Of a stretch of 64,000 nt of DNA, positions 25,810 through 33,032 are shown in pieces. The DNA lies in NCBI GenBank assembly GCA_900544305.1, contig UQUV01000001.1, forward strand, positions 1-64,000. The letters run 5' to 3'. Position numbers and translations under genes: made by a program. Below the pieces are notes generated by a model. It ran no database searches, had not been told where the DNA came from, and saw only the letters and a list, made by a program, of their open reading frames with translations. Each line of letters begins with the position of its first letter. The first letter of the stretch is position 1. The stretch comes from an uncultured Porphyromonadaceae bacterium. GTDB taxonomy: Bacteria > Bacteroidota > Bacteroidia > Bacteroidales > Muribaculaceae.

Positions 25810-26946
25810 ATGCGCAATTTTTTTTATCCATTATTGCTGTTTGCCGCTTTGTTTTCTTCCTGTCGTCAGGAGGAGGTTATTCATGGCTCGTCGTCTTCAA
25901 ACGTAGGAAAACCTGTCTATTCTGAAATAGAAGGCTTTTATTTGCTGAATGAAGGAAATATGGGTCTGAACAAGAGCTCGTTGGATTATTATGATGCAAC
26001 GACGGCAACCTATCACCGAAACATTTATGCAGAAAGAAACCCCAATGTCGTTAAAGAGTTGGGTGATGTTGGTAATGACCTTCAGATTTATGGCAGCAAA
26101 TTGTATGCAGTGATAAACTGTTCCCACAAAATGGAAGTCATGAATGCCGACGATGCTACCCGTGTTGCGAAAATCGACATTCCGAATTGTCGGTATGTGG
26201 TGGGGCATAAAGGTTATGTTTACGTCAGCAGTTATGTGGGACCGGTTCAAATTGACCCGACCGCGCCTAAGGGAGCAGTATTCAAGGTGGACACATTAAC
26301 CATGAACGTTGTCGGAAATGTGGAGGTTGGCTATCAGCCGGAAGAAATGTCGGTAATCGGTAACAAACTTTATGTGGCAAATTCCGGTGGCTACAGAATT
26401 GGCAACTACGAAAATACGGTGTCAGTCATTGACCTTGACAAATTTGAGGTTTGCGATGTGCTGGAGTTGGAAGGCGTTCAGAACCTGCACCGAATGGATG
26501 TCGACAGCAAGGGGCGTTTGTGGGTAAGTTCGCGTGGCGACTACTATGGCTCTGTTTCAACGCTTGTCGTTGTTGATCCTCAAAGTGGAAAAATCCTGAA
26601 AAATATGAATATTCCGGTGTCGAATATGTGGGTGGACGATGATGTGGCCTACATTATCAGTTCGGAATACAGTAAGGTGACTGAAACTGAAGAAATCACC
26701 TATGCCAAGGTTGATATGTTGAATATGGAAATTCTGTCACGTCAGCTTATTACCGACGGGACAGACAAAAAAATCAAAATACCTTATGGTATAGCTGTTA
26801 ATCCGGTGACTAAGGATATTTATATAACGGATGCCAAATCCTATGTGGTTTCCGGTACGCTCTACTGTTTTGACAAAAATGGTGTAAAGTTGTGGCAACA
26901 GACTGCGGGACAGATTCCAAACAGTTTTGCCTTCAAAGGAAAATAA
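25810..26946 (+). CDS. BtuG-like cobalamin-binding surface lipoprotein (beta-propeller)
   Basis: A 378-residue lipoprotein: signal with lipobox FSSC, Cys at about residue 18, followed by an acidic stretch and a YncE-like seven-bladed propeller (repeated ...YVANSGG..., ...VSVIDLDKFEV... blades). The family member BtuG of Bacteroides thetaiotaomicron binds B12 tightly on the cell surface and sits on BtuB. Here the gene is directly under a cobalamin riboswitch, next to btuB, which supports the same role. It shares clear similarity (GFYLLNEG...LQIYGSKLY) with the middle of the protein at 28441-30711. It lies 20 bp before the next gene. Confidence 0.88.
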   Translation: MRNFFYPLLLFAALFSSCRQEEVIHGSSSSNVGKPVYSEIEGFYLLNEGNMGLNKSSLDYYDATTATYHRNIYAERNPNVVKELGDVGNDLQIYGSKLYAVINCSHKMEVMNADDATRVAKIDIPNCRYVVGHKGYVYVSSYVGPVQIDPTAPKGAVFKVDTLTMNVVGNVEVGYQPEEMSVIGNKLYVANSGGYRIGNYENTVSVIDLDKFEVCDVLELEGVQNLHRMDVDSKGRLWVSSRGDYYGSVSTLVVVDPQSGKILKNMNIPVSNMWVDDDVAYIISSEYSKVTETEEITYAKVDMLNMEILSRQLITDGTDKKIKIPYGIAVNPVTKDIYITDAKSYVVSGTLYCFDKNGVKLWQQTAGQIPNSFAFKGK

Positions 26947-26966
26947 AGATATAAAGATACAGAATT

Positions 26967-28124
26967 ATGAGAATGAATTTCTTTTTCCTGACTTTGCTTT
27001 CCGGTGTTGTGTCTGCCAGTGCGGTTAATCCGGAGATGAATAAAGTTTATGAATTTATCGCTGCTCCCGGCCAGTTTGTCAATACTCTTCCAGAATGGGA
27101 GGAGGGTGACGATGAGGAAGCTATGTGCACAAAGGCATTGGACATGATGCGCGACGGAGGCTTTATCAGCCTGGGTGCTTATGGCGGATATGTGACAGTT
27201 GGTTTTGAAACGACGATTGTCAACGTGGAAAACAAGCGGGATATCTATATTCAGGGAAATATGTTCAACGGTGGTGCCGAACCGGGTGTAGTGATGGTGT
27301 CTTATGACATTAATGGAAACGGACTGCCTGATGATGAATGGTTTGAAATAGCCGGAAGTGAATATAAAAATTCTGTATTGAATTATGAAATAACTTATCG
27401 TCATCCGGCATCTGCTGATGATGACATTGAGTGGACTGATAATAAGGGCGGTTCGGGAAAAGTGCTGAAAAACCAGTATCACAAGCAACCGTATTGGCCT
27501 CAATGGTTGGACGATAAGGAAACTTTGATTTTCCACGGCACAAGATTGCCTGACAATTCAACAAATCAGGGAACCGAAGATGCTCCATATTATGTGCTGG
27601 ATGCATTCGAGTATGGCTATGCCGACAACCAGCCGAATATGGCAAATGGCGAATATAATGACGCCGCTAAAATAGATATCGACTGGGCTGTCGATGCGAA
27701 CGGTAATTCCGTTGAAATGCCGGGTGTTGATTTTGTCCGTATTTATACCGGTATAAACCAATACAACGGTTGGATCGGTGAATGCAGTACGGAGGTCGGT
27801 TGCGTATATAACGACCACACATCGGCTGATGGAACAGTGGATGAATCCATAAAAATGGACGAAGACGTTTTGAAGAATTTCTTGGAAAAATATTCTTCTG
27901 TTGAATCGGTTGCGAATAACGCTGTATGTGCTTGCGTTTCATCGGAAGGCATTCTTTCTGTGACGTTGTCTTCGCCTGAGCAGATAAAGATTTTCAATCA
28001 GCTTGGGCAGCTGATGCAGTCTGTTCAGTTGTCGGAAGGCAGTCACCAATTGGATATCAGTACATATCCCGACGGCATGTATATTGTTGTCGCAGGAATG
28101 ACGAGAACAAAAATATTGAAATAA
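26967..28124 (+). CDS. T9SS-tailed surface protein of the cobalamin locus
   Basis: A 385-residue exported protein (signal peptide ends near SASA, residue 19). The body (25-310) belongs to a Bacteroidales family of cell-surface proteins that I associate with B12 loci, with blocks SLGAYGGYVTVGF, NGNGLPDDEWFEIAGSEY and GVDFVRIYTGINQYNGWIGE. It is a candidate for the BtuH-like class, though I cannot confirm that. The last ~70 residues (IKIFNQLGQL...DISTYPDGMYIVV...KILK) are a type IX secretion sorting domain. There is no lipobox. It is co-transcribed with btuG, 20 bp downstream, so it shares riboswitch 2. Confidence 0.8.
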   Translation: MRMNFFFLTLLSGVVSASAVNPEMNKVYEFIAAPGQFVNTLPEWEEGDDEEAMCTKALDMMRDGGFISLGAYGGYVTVGFETTIVNVENKRDIYIQGNMFNGGAEPGVVMVSYDINGNGLPDDEWFEIAGSEYKNSVLNYEITYRHPASADDDIEWTDNKGGSGKVLKNQYHKQPYWPQWLDDKETLIFHGTRLPDNSTNQGTEDAPYYVLDAFEYGYADNQPNMANGEYNDAAKIDIDWAVDANGNSVEMPGVDFVRIYTGINQYNGWIGECSTEVGCVYNDHTSADGTVDESIKMDEDVLKNFLEKYSSVESVANNAVCACVSSEGILSVTLSSPEQIKIFNQLGQLMQSVQLSEGSHQLDISTYPDGMYIVVAGMTRTKILK

Positions 28125-28152
28125 TATAAAGGGCAAGTTCCCCATTAGATAG

Positions 28153-28308
28153 CTACAGGTTTGGAGTAATCCAACGAAGAGGGAATCGGGTGCAAATCCC
28201 GAACAGTCCCGCTGCTGTAACTCCATAAAAGAATCATTGAAAATTTGTCACTGGCGATAGCCGGGAAGGCTCAATGATTGTCGGAGAAGTCAGAAGACCT
28301 GCCTGTAG
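28153..28308 (+). promoter_or_regulatory. Cobalamin riboswitch 3 (upstream of the fused propeller protein)
   Basis: Same block order as riboswitch 2: GGGAATCGGGTGCAAATCCCG from about 28181, CCGCTGCTGTAACTCC near 28210, GTCACTGG near 28248, GGGAAGG near 28263, B12 box AGTCAGAAGACCTGCC at 28288-28303. P1 is perfect (CTACAGG 28153-28159 with CCTGTAG 28302-28308). I see no TAnnTTTG box in the 28 bp between the previous stop and the aptamer, so it may act inside a read-through transcript. The 130 bp from the aptamer to the ATG contain several small hairpins and no gene. Confidence 0.93.
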
Positions 28309-28440
28309 TGTAGTGCTTGAAGCTTACGGAGTATGAGCGGAAAGGTTTTCAGCAATTTGATTTTGCTGTGCATCGTCTGTTACATCTCTGTAAGTGCTGT
28401 ACAAGTGAGAAATTATTGTTGTACTTTAACTTAATAAGAG

Positions 28441-30711
28441 ATGAAGAAATTTTTATCATTTGTTTTTATCATGTTTGCAGCAGCCTTTGTTGCAAATGCT
28501 GAAGTCTGTATTCAAGGAGTTCCGGTTAGTGGTGCAGTAGCACAGTCAGTTTCCCGACAGATGAACGGTTTGGCAGTTATGCCGGTAGCCGAAGGGTCTT
28601 TTTCTTTTGACCAGATTCAGAATTGGACGGGTGAAGGCGCAAATCAGGCCGCTTTGGTTATTCAATGGAATGACGACAGAGAGGAAAATGCAATGGTTTG
28701 GGGATATCGTTGGGACGGTGAGGCAACCAGCGTTGATATGGTTATGGCTATTGCTAAGAAGGATCCTCGAATGTTCCTTTTGATTTTGGAAGGAACGGCT
28801 TATGGTACTACAATTGGCGGTATTGGTTATGACGCAGACGGCGACGGTAATTGTCAGTTGACCGACGGTAGCGAAACATACCCGGTTGTTGACGGTTATG
28901 TTTCCATCAGCGATTATAATTTTGATAAGTTCACATCTGTAGATAGCGATGACCTTTGGTGTTCTGGATGGTACACAAATGGTTATTGGTCATATAATGT
29001 AAATGATCTTGGACAATTCCCGCCGACAGACTATGCATCAGTCGGTGCTTCATCCCGAGAACTGAAAAATGGCAGCGTTGACGGCTGGATGTTCTGTCCG
29101 TTTACAGGTGGGCCGTTTGATTGGAAATCTTTGGCTCCTGCTGAAGCGGTTGTAGAAAACGTAGCCTATGAAAACGGATTCTTTATTTTGAATGAAGGTT
29201 GGTTCGGACATGACAACGGTTCTGTTTCATTCCTTAACAATGAGGATAATTTTTCATATAGAACCTATCAGGCGGCTAATCCGGGAATGGAATTGGGTAC
29301 TACTTCCGAGTACGGCCAAATCTACGGAGAGAATTTTTATATCATGTCGAAGCAGGGAACACGCTTGATTGTTGCCGACGCAAAAACATTGAAATCTAAA
29401 AAGACGTTTACCGACTTGGCTGGCGATGGCCGTGCCGTTCTTGGTGTAAATGAAAAGACTGTCTATGTAGGAACATCCGGTGGTATCCAGCTTTTGGATG
29501 CAGAGACACTGGAACTTGGTGGAATTATTGCAGGAACCAATGACGAACGAGGTGATATCGGTATGATGACGAGAGTCGGCAAATATGTATTTGCCGTTAA
29601 GCAGTCCAAAGGCGTTTTCGTTATCGATGCAGAAACCAATACATTGTTGAATACAATTGAAAACAGTAATATTGGTGGATTGACCGTTTCAAAAGACGGT
29701 TACATTTGGGCTTCAGCCGGCTCGGAAATAGTTCGTATCCATCCTGTCACATTGGAGACAAAAACCTTTGCATTGTCGAACGCAATGGCTTCTCCATGGT
29801 GGGCTTGGTGTCCTGATAAAATTGCTGCAAGCCAAAAAGAAAATGCATTGTTCTACGGTTATGGCAGTTCATGGCCTAATTCAGAAACAAAGATTGGAAA
29901 ATTGCTGATTGATGAAAACGGTGAACTCACAGAAGATGCTTCTTTTGCAGTAACCTTGCCAATGGGTGTGGATGAATCTTTGCAACAGATGCTTTATGGA
30001 GCATTTGCGTATGATGTAAATTCAGATTGTCTGGTTGTTCCGACTGTTCAGAGTGGTTATGGAGCAAGCTATCAGGAAAACTGGGTACATTTCATTTCTT
30101 GTGAATCCGGTGAATTTGTCAAGACATTGCGTCCGATGAGTGAATCCGGCGAATCTTATTATTGGTTCCCGTCATTGGTCGTTCCTACAGATGATGCTGC
30201 ACCGGAATTGACACTCCGGGATATTGACGGAGAAGAAGGCACTTCCTATTCTTTTGCAGTCGCTGATTTCGTACAGGATGCAGATAATCTGGCTGTGTTG
30301 TCAAAGGTTTCTGTTGAAGTTGAAAATCCGGCAATTGCCGAAACTTCCTGCGATGGTTTGAATTTGAATGTATCATTGAAGGCCGAAGGCAGTACCATGC
30401 TTACAGTTTCGGTTAATTCTAACGGTAAGATTGCTCAAAAGCAGATTGCTATAACTTCAGGAAAATCATCTGTTGATGGAATCAATGCTGATGCAGTTAA
30501 GGTTTCTCCGACATTGGTTAAAGATTGCCTGACTGTTTCCGGTGTGGAAAGCGGTATGTTGCGTATTTTCAATATGCAGGGAGCATTGGTGTTCCAGCAA
30601 GATTTGGCGGTAACAAATGAGGTTAACGTGAGCAATTTGCCACAAGGAACATATATTGTAAATGTAGAAAGTCCTCAAGGACAAAAGATAGAGAAGGTTG
30701 TAAAAATGTAG
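28441..30711 (+). CDS. Multidomain surface protein: unnamed domain + BtuG-like propeller + Ig-like + T9SS tail
   Basis: A 756-residue exported protein under cobalamin riboswitch 3. Signal peptide 1-20. Domain 1 (about 38-235) has a conserved-looking WNDDREENAMVWGYRWDGEA block and a DADGDG acidic loop; I cannot name it. Domain 2 (about 245-590) resembles the BtuG-like protein of this locus (GFFILNEG...GQIYGENFYIM against GFYLLNEG...LQIYGSKLYAV), so it is a propeller expected to bind cobalamin. Domain 3 (about 595-685) looks Ig/cadherin-like. The last ~70 residues (LRIFNMQGAL...VSNLPQGTYIVNV...KVVKM) form a T9SS sorting domain. Two putative ligand-binding modules on one surface-anchored chain imply a corrinoid capture protein. 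Followed by a terminator. Confidence 0.8.
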   Translation: MKKFLSFVFIMFAAAFVANAEVCIQGVPVSGAVAQSVSRQMNGLAVMPVAEGSFSFDQIQNWTGEGANQAALVIQWNDDREENAMVWGYRWDGEATSVDMVMAIAKKDPRMFLLILEGTAYGTTIGGIGYDADGDGNCQLTDGSETYPVVDGYVSISDYNFDKFTSVDSDDLWCSGWYTNGYWSYNVNDLGQFPPTDYASVGASSRELKNGSVDGWMFCPFTGGPFDWKSLAPAEAVVENVAYENGFFILNEGWFGHDNGSVSFLNNEDNFSYRTYQAANPGMELGTTSEYGQIYGENFYIMSKQGTRLIVADAKTLKSKKTFTDLAGDGRAVLGVNEKTVYVGTSGGIQLLDAETLELGGIIAGTNDERGDIGMMTRVGKYVFAVKQSKGVFVIDAETNTLLNTIENSNIGGLTVSKDGYIWASAGSEIVRIHPVTLETKTFALSNAMASPWWAWCPDKIAASQKENALFYGYGSSWPNSETKIGKLLIDENGELTEDASFAVTLPMGVDESLQQMLYGAFAYDVNSDCLVVPTVQSGYGASYQENWVHFISCESGEFVKTLRPMSESGESYYWFPSLVVPTDDAAPELTLRDIDGEEGTSYSFAVADFVQDADNLAVLSKVSVEVENPAIAETSCDGLNLNVSLKAEGSTMLTVSVNSNGKIAQKQIAITSGKSSVDGINADAVKVSPTLVKDCLTVSGVESGMLRIFNMQGALVFQQDLAVTNEVNVSNLPQGTYIVNVESPQGQKIEKVVKM

Positions 30712-30751
30712 TCTACGCTACTAATAATGACAGTTAGACTTATCGAAGGGG

Positions 30752-30787
30752 AAAATGCGCCGTTTGTGAAAATGGCGCATTTTTTGT
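30752..30787 (+). terminator. Intrinsic terminator of the cobalamin locus
   Basis: Arms AAAATGCGCC/GGCGCATTTT followed by T, about 40 bp after the stop of the fused propeller protein. Confidence 0.88.
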
Positions 30788-30820
30788 TTTATGACATACT
30801 TACTGTTTGTTGATTATATT

Positions 30821-30828
30821 TATTTTTG
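30821..30828 (+). promoter_or_regulatory. -7 promoter element of the OB-fold lipoprotein gene
   Basis: TATTTTTG fits TAnnTTTG; the chosen ATG is 36 bp downstream. It shows the gene is a separate unit from the cobalamin locus. Confidence 0.55.
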
Positions 30829-30864
30829 TATTTGAAAAAATCAATACTTGAAAACAATTTAATT

Positions 30865-31461
30865 ATGAAAAATGTGTTTTTGGCAATTGTTGTTGCCGTT
30901 TTGGGAATGGGATTTTATGGATGTAACGGTCAAAAGTCTGGAACATCAGCAGAAAAACAGGAAGTTGCAGAGGTGCCGACAATGAGCGTTGATGAGGTCT
31001 TGCTGCATGCGGATTCTTTGGTTGGAAAAAAGATTGCAGTCGAAGGGCGTTGCTCTCATGTCTGTAAGTTTAGCGGGAAAAAAGCCTTTCTTATGAGTGA
31101 GTCGTCGGAATCCATGCTGCGTGCAGAAGCTATTGGCGTTGACTCTTTTCCAAAGGCTTCTACGGATCATGTCCTTCGAATCGAAGGAATTGTTGCTGAA
31201 GAACGTGTTGACGAGGCTGCAGTAAAGAAAATGGAAGATAACTATGGCCTGGCAACCCAGTCGCATGGAGCGAATGCCGAAGTGGGATGCAGTGCGGAAA
31301 AAGCCGCACAGAATCAACTTGAAATCAATTCTTTTGCTGCGCGTATGCAGGATTATCGTGACCGAATTGCTGAGCGTCAGGCTAAGGAAGGTAAAGCATA
31401 TCTGTCATTTTATTATCTTGAAGCAGAAGGCTATGAGATTTTGCCCGACAGTATTGATTAG
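30865..31461 (+). CDS. OB-fold (tRNA_anti-like) lipoprotein
   Basis: A 198-residue predicted lipoprotein: MKNVFLAIVVAVLGMGFYGC gives a lipobox with Cys at about residue 20. The region 45-120 (VGKKIAVEGRCSHVCKFSGKKAFLM) looks like the single-strand nucleic-acid/ligand OB fold seen in Bacteroidota tRNA_anti-like proteins, and the C-terminal ~60 residues are helical and charged. Function is unknown. The ATG at 30865 gives a proper signal peptide; a 13-residue longer frame overlaps the promoter. Single gene with its own promoter and terminator. Confidence 0.75.
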   Translation: MKNVFLAIVVAVLGMGFYGCNGQKSGTSAEKQEVAEVPTMSVDEVLLHADSLVGKKIAVEGRCSHVCKFSGKKAFLMSESSESMLRAEAIGVDSFPKASTDHVLRIEGIVAEERVDEAAVKKMEDNYGLATQSHGANAEVGCSAEKAAQNQLEINSFAARMQDYRDRIAERQAKEGKAYLSFYYLEAEGYEILPDSID

Positions 31462-31480
31462 TAGGATACGATGAGGCTAT

Positions 31481-31523
31481 AAAAACAAATCAACCGTCCG
31501 TGTCGGGCGGTTGATTTGTTTTT
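31481..31523. terminator. Bidirectional intrinsic terminator
   Basis: Near-perfect stem AAAACAAATCAACCG/CGGTTGATTTGTTTT between convergent genes, with T-runs on either strand. Confidence 0.88.
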
Positions 31524-31534
31524 AGGGGAGTATA

Positions 31535-32002
31535 TTAACGGACTGGCTTTGGATTGGTGCGTTTGCGTTTTTCGCTTTGCAGTCGTTTCATGACATTACG
31601 TTCCGAATCGTAGATTTTTTCGATTTGTTTCGGCGAAAGGAATTTACGGAATTTGGCGTAATATTTTTCGCGGATTTCCACTTTTTGTTTAGCCATGGCA
31701 AACTGATGTTTGATGACTTCCTCCGTTTCTGCATCAGTCCTTTCTGTTTTGCGTTTCGACATGGCCGTGCATTTTTTGTTGGTTGATTTCATCTCTTGCT
31801 GATATTGCTTGTAAAGAGGGATGAACTGTTCGCGTTCTTTGTCATCAAGAGCCAATTTTTGCAGAATTGCGTTGAGCTGGAATTCTTCCATTTTTTCTGC
31901 ATTCATCGCTTTACGATGTTTTTCGCTTTTTTGTGGTTGTGCGAATGCTGTCGAGAAGGCAATGACAAGCATTGCCAACACCATACTGATTTGCTTTTTC
32001 AT
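31535..32002 (-). CDS. Small periplasmic helical protein (Spy/CpxP-like)
   Basis: A 155-residue exported protein: signal peptide ending FAQ at about residue 22, then a basic, all-helical body rich in Lys, Glu and Gln (LALDDKEREQFIPLYKQYQQEM; FRKFLSPKQIEKIYDSE). The repeated L-x-x-x-Q/K-helix pattern is like LTXXQ-type Spy/CpxP chaperones or heavy-metal-sensor proteins. It is third in a transcript after an ECF sigma factor and a membrane anti-sigma-like protein, so it is a likely target or modulator of that envelope-stress response. Confidence 0.75.
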   Translation of the reverse strand: MKKQISMVLAMLVIAFSTAFAQPQKSEKHRKAMNAEKMEEFQLNAILQKLALDDKEREQFIPLYKQYQQEMKSTNKKCTAMSKRKTERTDAETEEVIKHQFAMAKQKVEIREKYYAKFRKFLSPKQIEKIYDSERNVMKRLQSEKRKRTNPKPVR

Positions 32003-32025
32003 ATTATTGATGTTTTAGAGTTGGT

Positions 32026-32379
32026 TTATTCTTCCATTTGCATCATGACATCAGCTTCATACATTTGTAGGAGGGCGTCGAGTTCTTCGTCACTCATGTT
32101 GGAGATGTAGGAGTCAATGTCGGCATATCGCATAGCTGTTTTGTCGGGTGACGATGAAGAAGTGATAGCCGGATCGTTGCCCACTAATGTCAGGGTTATG
32201 GCAATCCCGACAACGGCTGCTGCCGCTACAGTGCTTATTCTTCGGACAAGTGCCTGCCGTTGTTTTCTTTTCTGAATCCGTTGTAGCACTTTTTCCGGAA
32301 ATGTGTCAAAAAAATCGGCCGGTGTATCGTTGAACGGCATTTTTTTGTCGAAATTTTCTATGTCGGAATTTCTTATCAT
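32026..32379 (-). CDS. Single-pass membrane protein, probable anti-sigma factor
   Basis: A 117-residue protein with a cytoplasmic basic N-terminal region, one membrane segment at about 49-67 (STVAAAAVVGIAITLTLVG) and a short acidic periplasmic tail. No recognised domain. The ATG at 32377-32379 overlaps the sigma-factor TGA as ATGA, the standard translational coupling of sigma/anti-sigma pairs. Topology and coupling are the basis for the call; the sigma-binding fold is not evident from sequence. Confidence 0.7.
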   Translation of the reverse strand: MIRNSDIENFDKKMPFNDTPADFFDTFPEKVLQRIQKRKQRQALVRRISTVAAAAVVGIAITLTLVGNDPAITSSSSPDKTAMRYADIDSYISNMSDEELDALLQMYEADVMMQMEE

Positions 32380-32906
32380 AAGGGTTGGCTTTGGATGTAT
32401 GACTTTATTTTTTCTTTTGCTAAATGGAAATTCGTTTTTGCTGCACTCATTGAAATACCAAGAATTTCGCAAATCTGTTCATATTCCATTTCGTCGTAGA
32501 AACGCAAGTTGAAAACCAGCTTTTGTTTCTCCGGAAGGGTACGGATAGCCTTTTGCAGCAGTATCCGCTGTTCGTTCAACTGTTCGTCTGTATCGTCGTT
32601 CTCAGAACGTATGTTATCACCGATGTTGTCCAGAAGTTCGTATTCGGGACCTCTTTTTTCCAAGAATCGGAGAGCTTCGTTGGTGGCTATTCTATATAGC
32701 CAGGTGTAAACGGCACATTTCCCGTCGAATTTGCCGTAGGACTTGTATGCCTTGTAGAAGGTTTCCTGTAGGACGTCCTCCGCATCTTCGTGTGAGTTCA
32801 GTATTCTTCTCAAGTGCCAGTACAGCCGTCGCTGATTCTGCTCGACGAGCTGTCGAAACTCTGCCTCATCATTTCGTTTGCGTGGTGAGAAGATATTCAG
32901 TAGCAT
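32376..32906 (-). CDS. ECF-family RNA polymerase sigma factor
   Basis: A 176-residue extracytoplasmic-function sigma factor. Region 2: LYWHLRRILNSHEDAEDVLQETF then TWLYRIATNEALRFL (about 28-85). Region 4: LPEKQKLVFNLRFYDEM, then the helix-turn-helix EQICEILGISMSAAKTNFHLA (about 120-165). It redirects RNA polymerase to a small regulon, generally including its own operon. It leads the unit sigma/anti-sigma/Spy-like protein. No TAnnTTTG box is seen immediately upstream, which would suit autoregulation by a different promoter type. Confidence 0.93.
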   Translation of the reverse strand: MLLNIFSPRKRNDEAEFRQLVEQNQRRLYWHLRRILNSHEDAEDVLQETFYKAYKSYGKFDGKCAVYTWLYRIATNEALRFLEKRGPEYELLDNIGDNIRSENDDTDEQLNEQRILLQKAIRTLPEKQKLVFNLRFYDEMEYEQICEILGISMSAAKTNFHLAKEKIKSYIQSQPL

Positions 32907-32974
32907 TTATCTTGTTTTTTGTTGGTTTGACACTTGATTGGCCAAAAAGGTTAATTCGAAATTGTGAAATTTAC

Positions 32975-33008
32975 AAAAAAACGGCTGCCATTGTTGTGGC
33001 AGCCGTTT
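32975..33008 (-). terminator. Intrinsic terminator of hisS
   Basis: Arms ACGGCTGCCA/TGGCAGCCGT with TTTTTTTG on the minus strand, 25 bp after the hisS stop. Confidence 0.9.
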
Positions 33009-33032
33009 GGAAACGGTATTGTGTTCACCGGA

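Noticed and set aside
28317..28502. Small frame between riboswitch 3 and the fused propeller gene
   Set aside because: It lacks a good start, lies in the expression platform and overlaps the signal peptide of the real gene in another frame.
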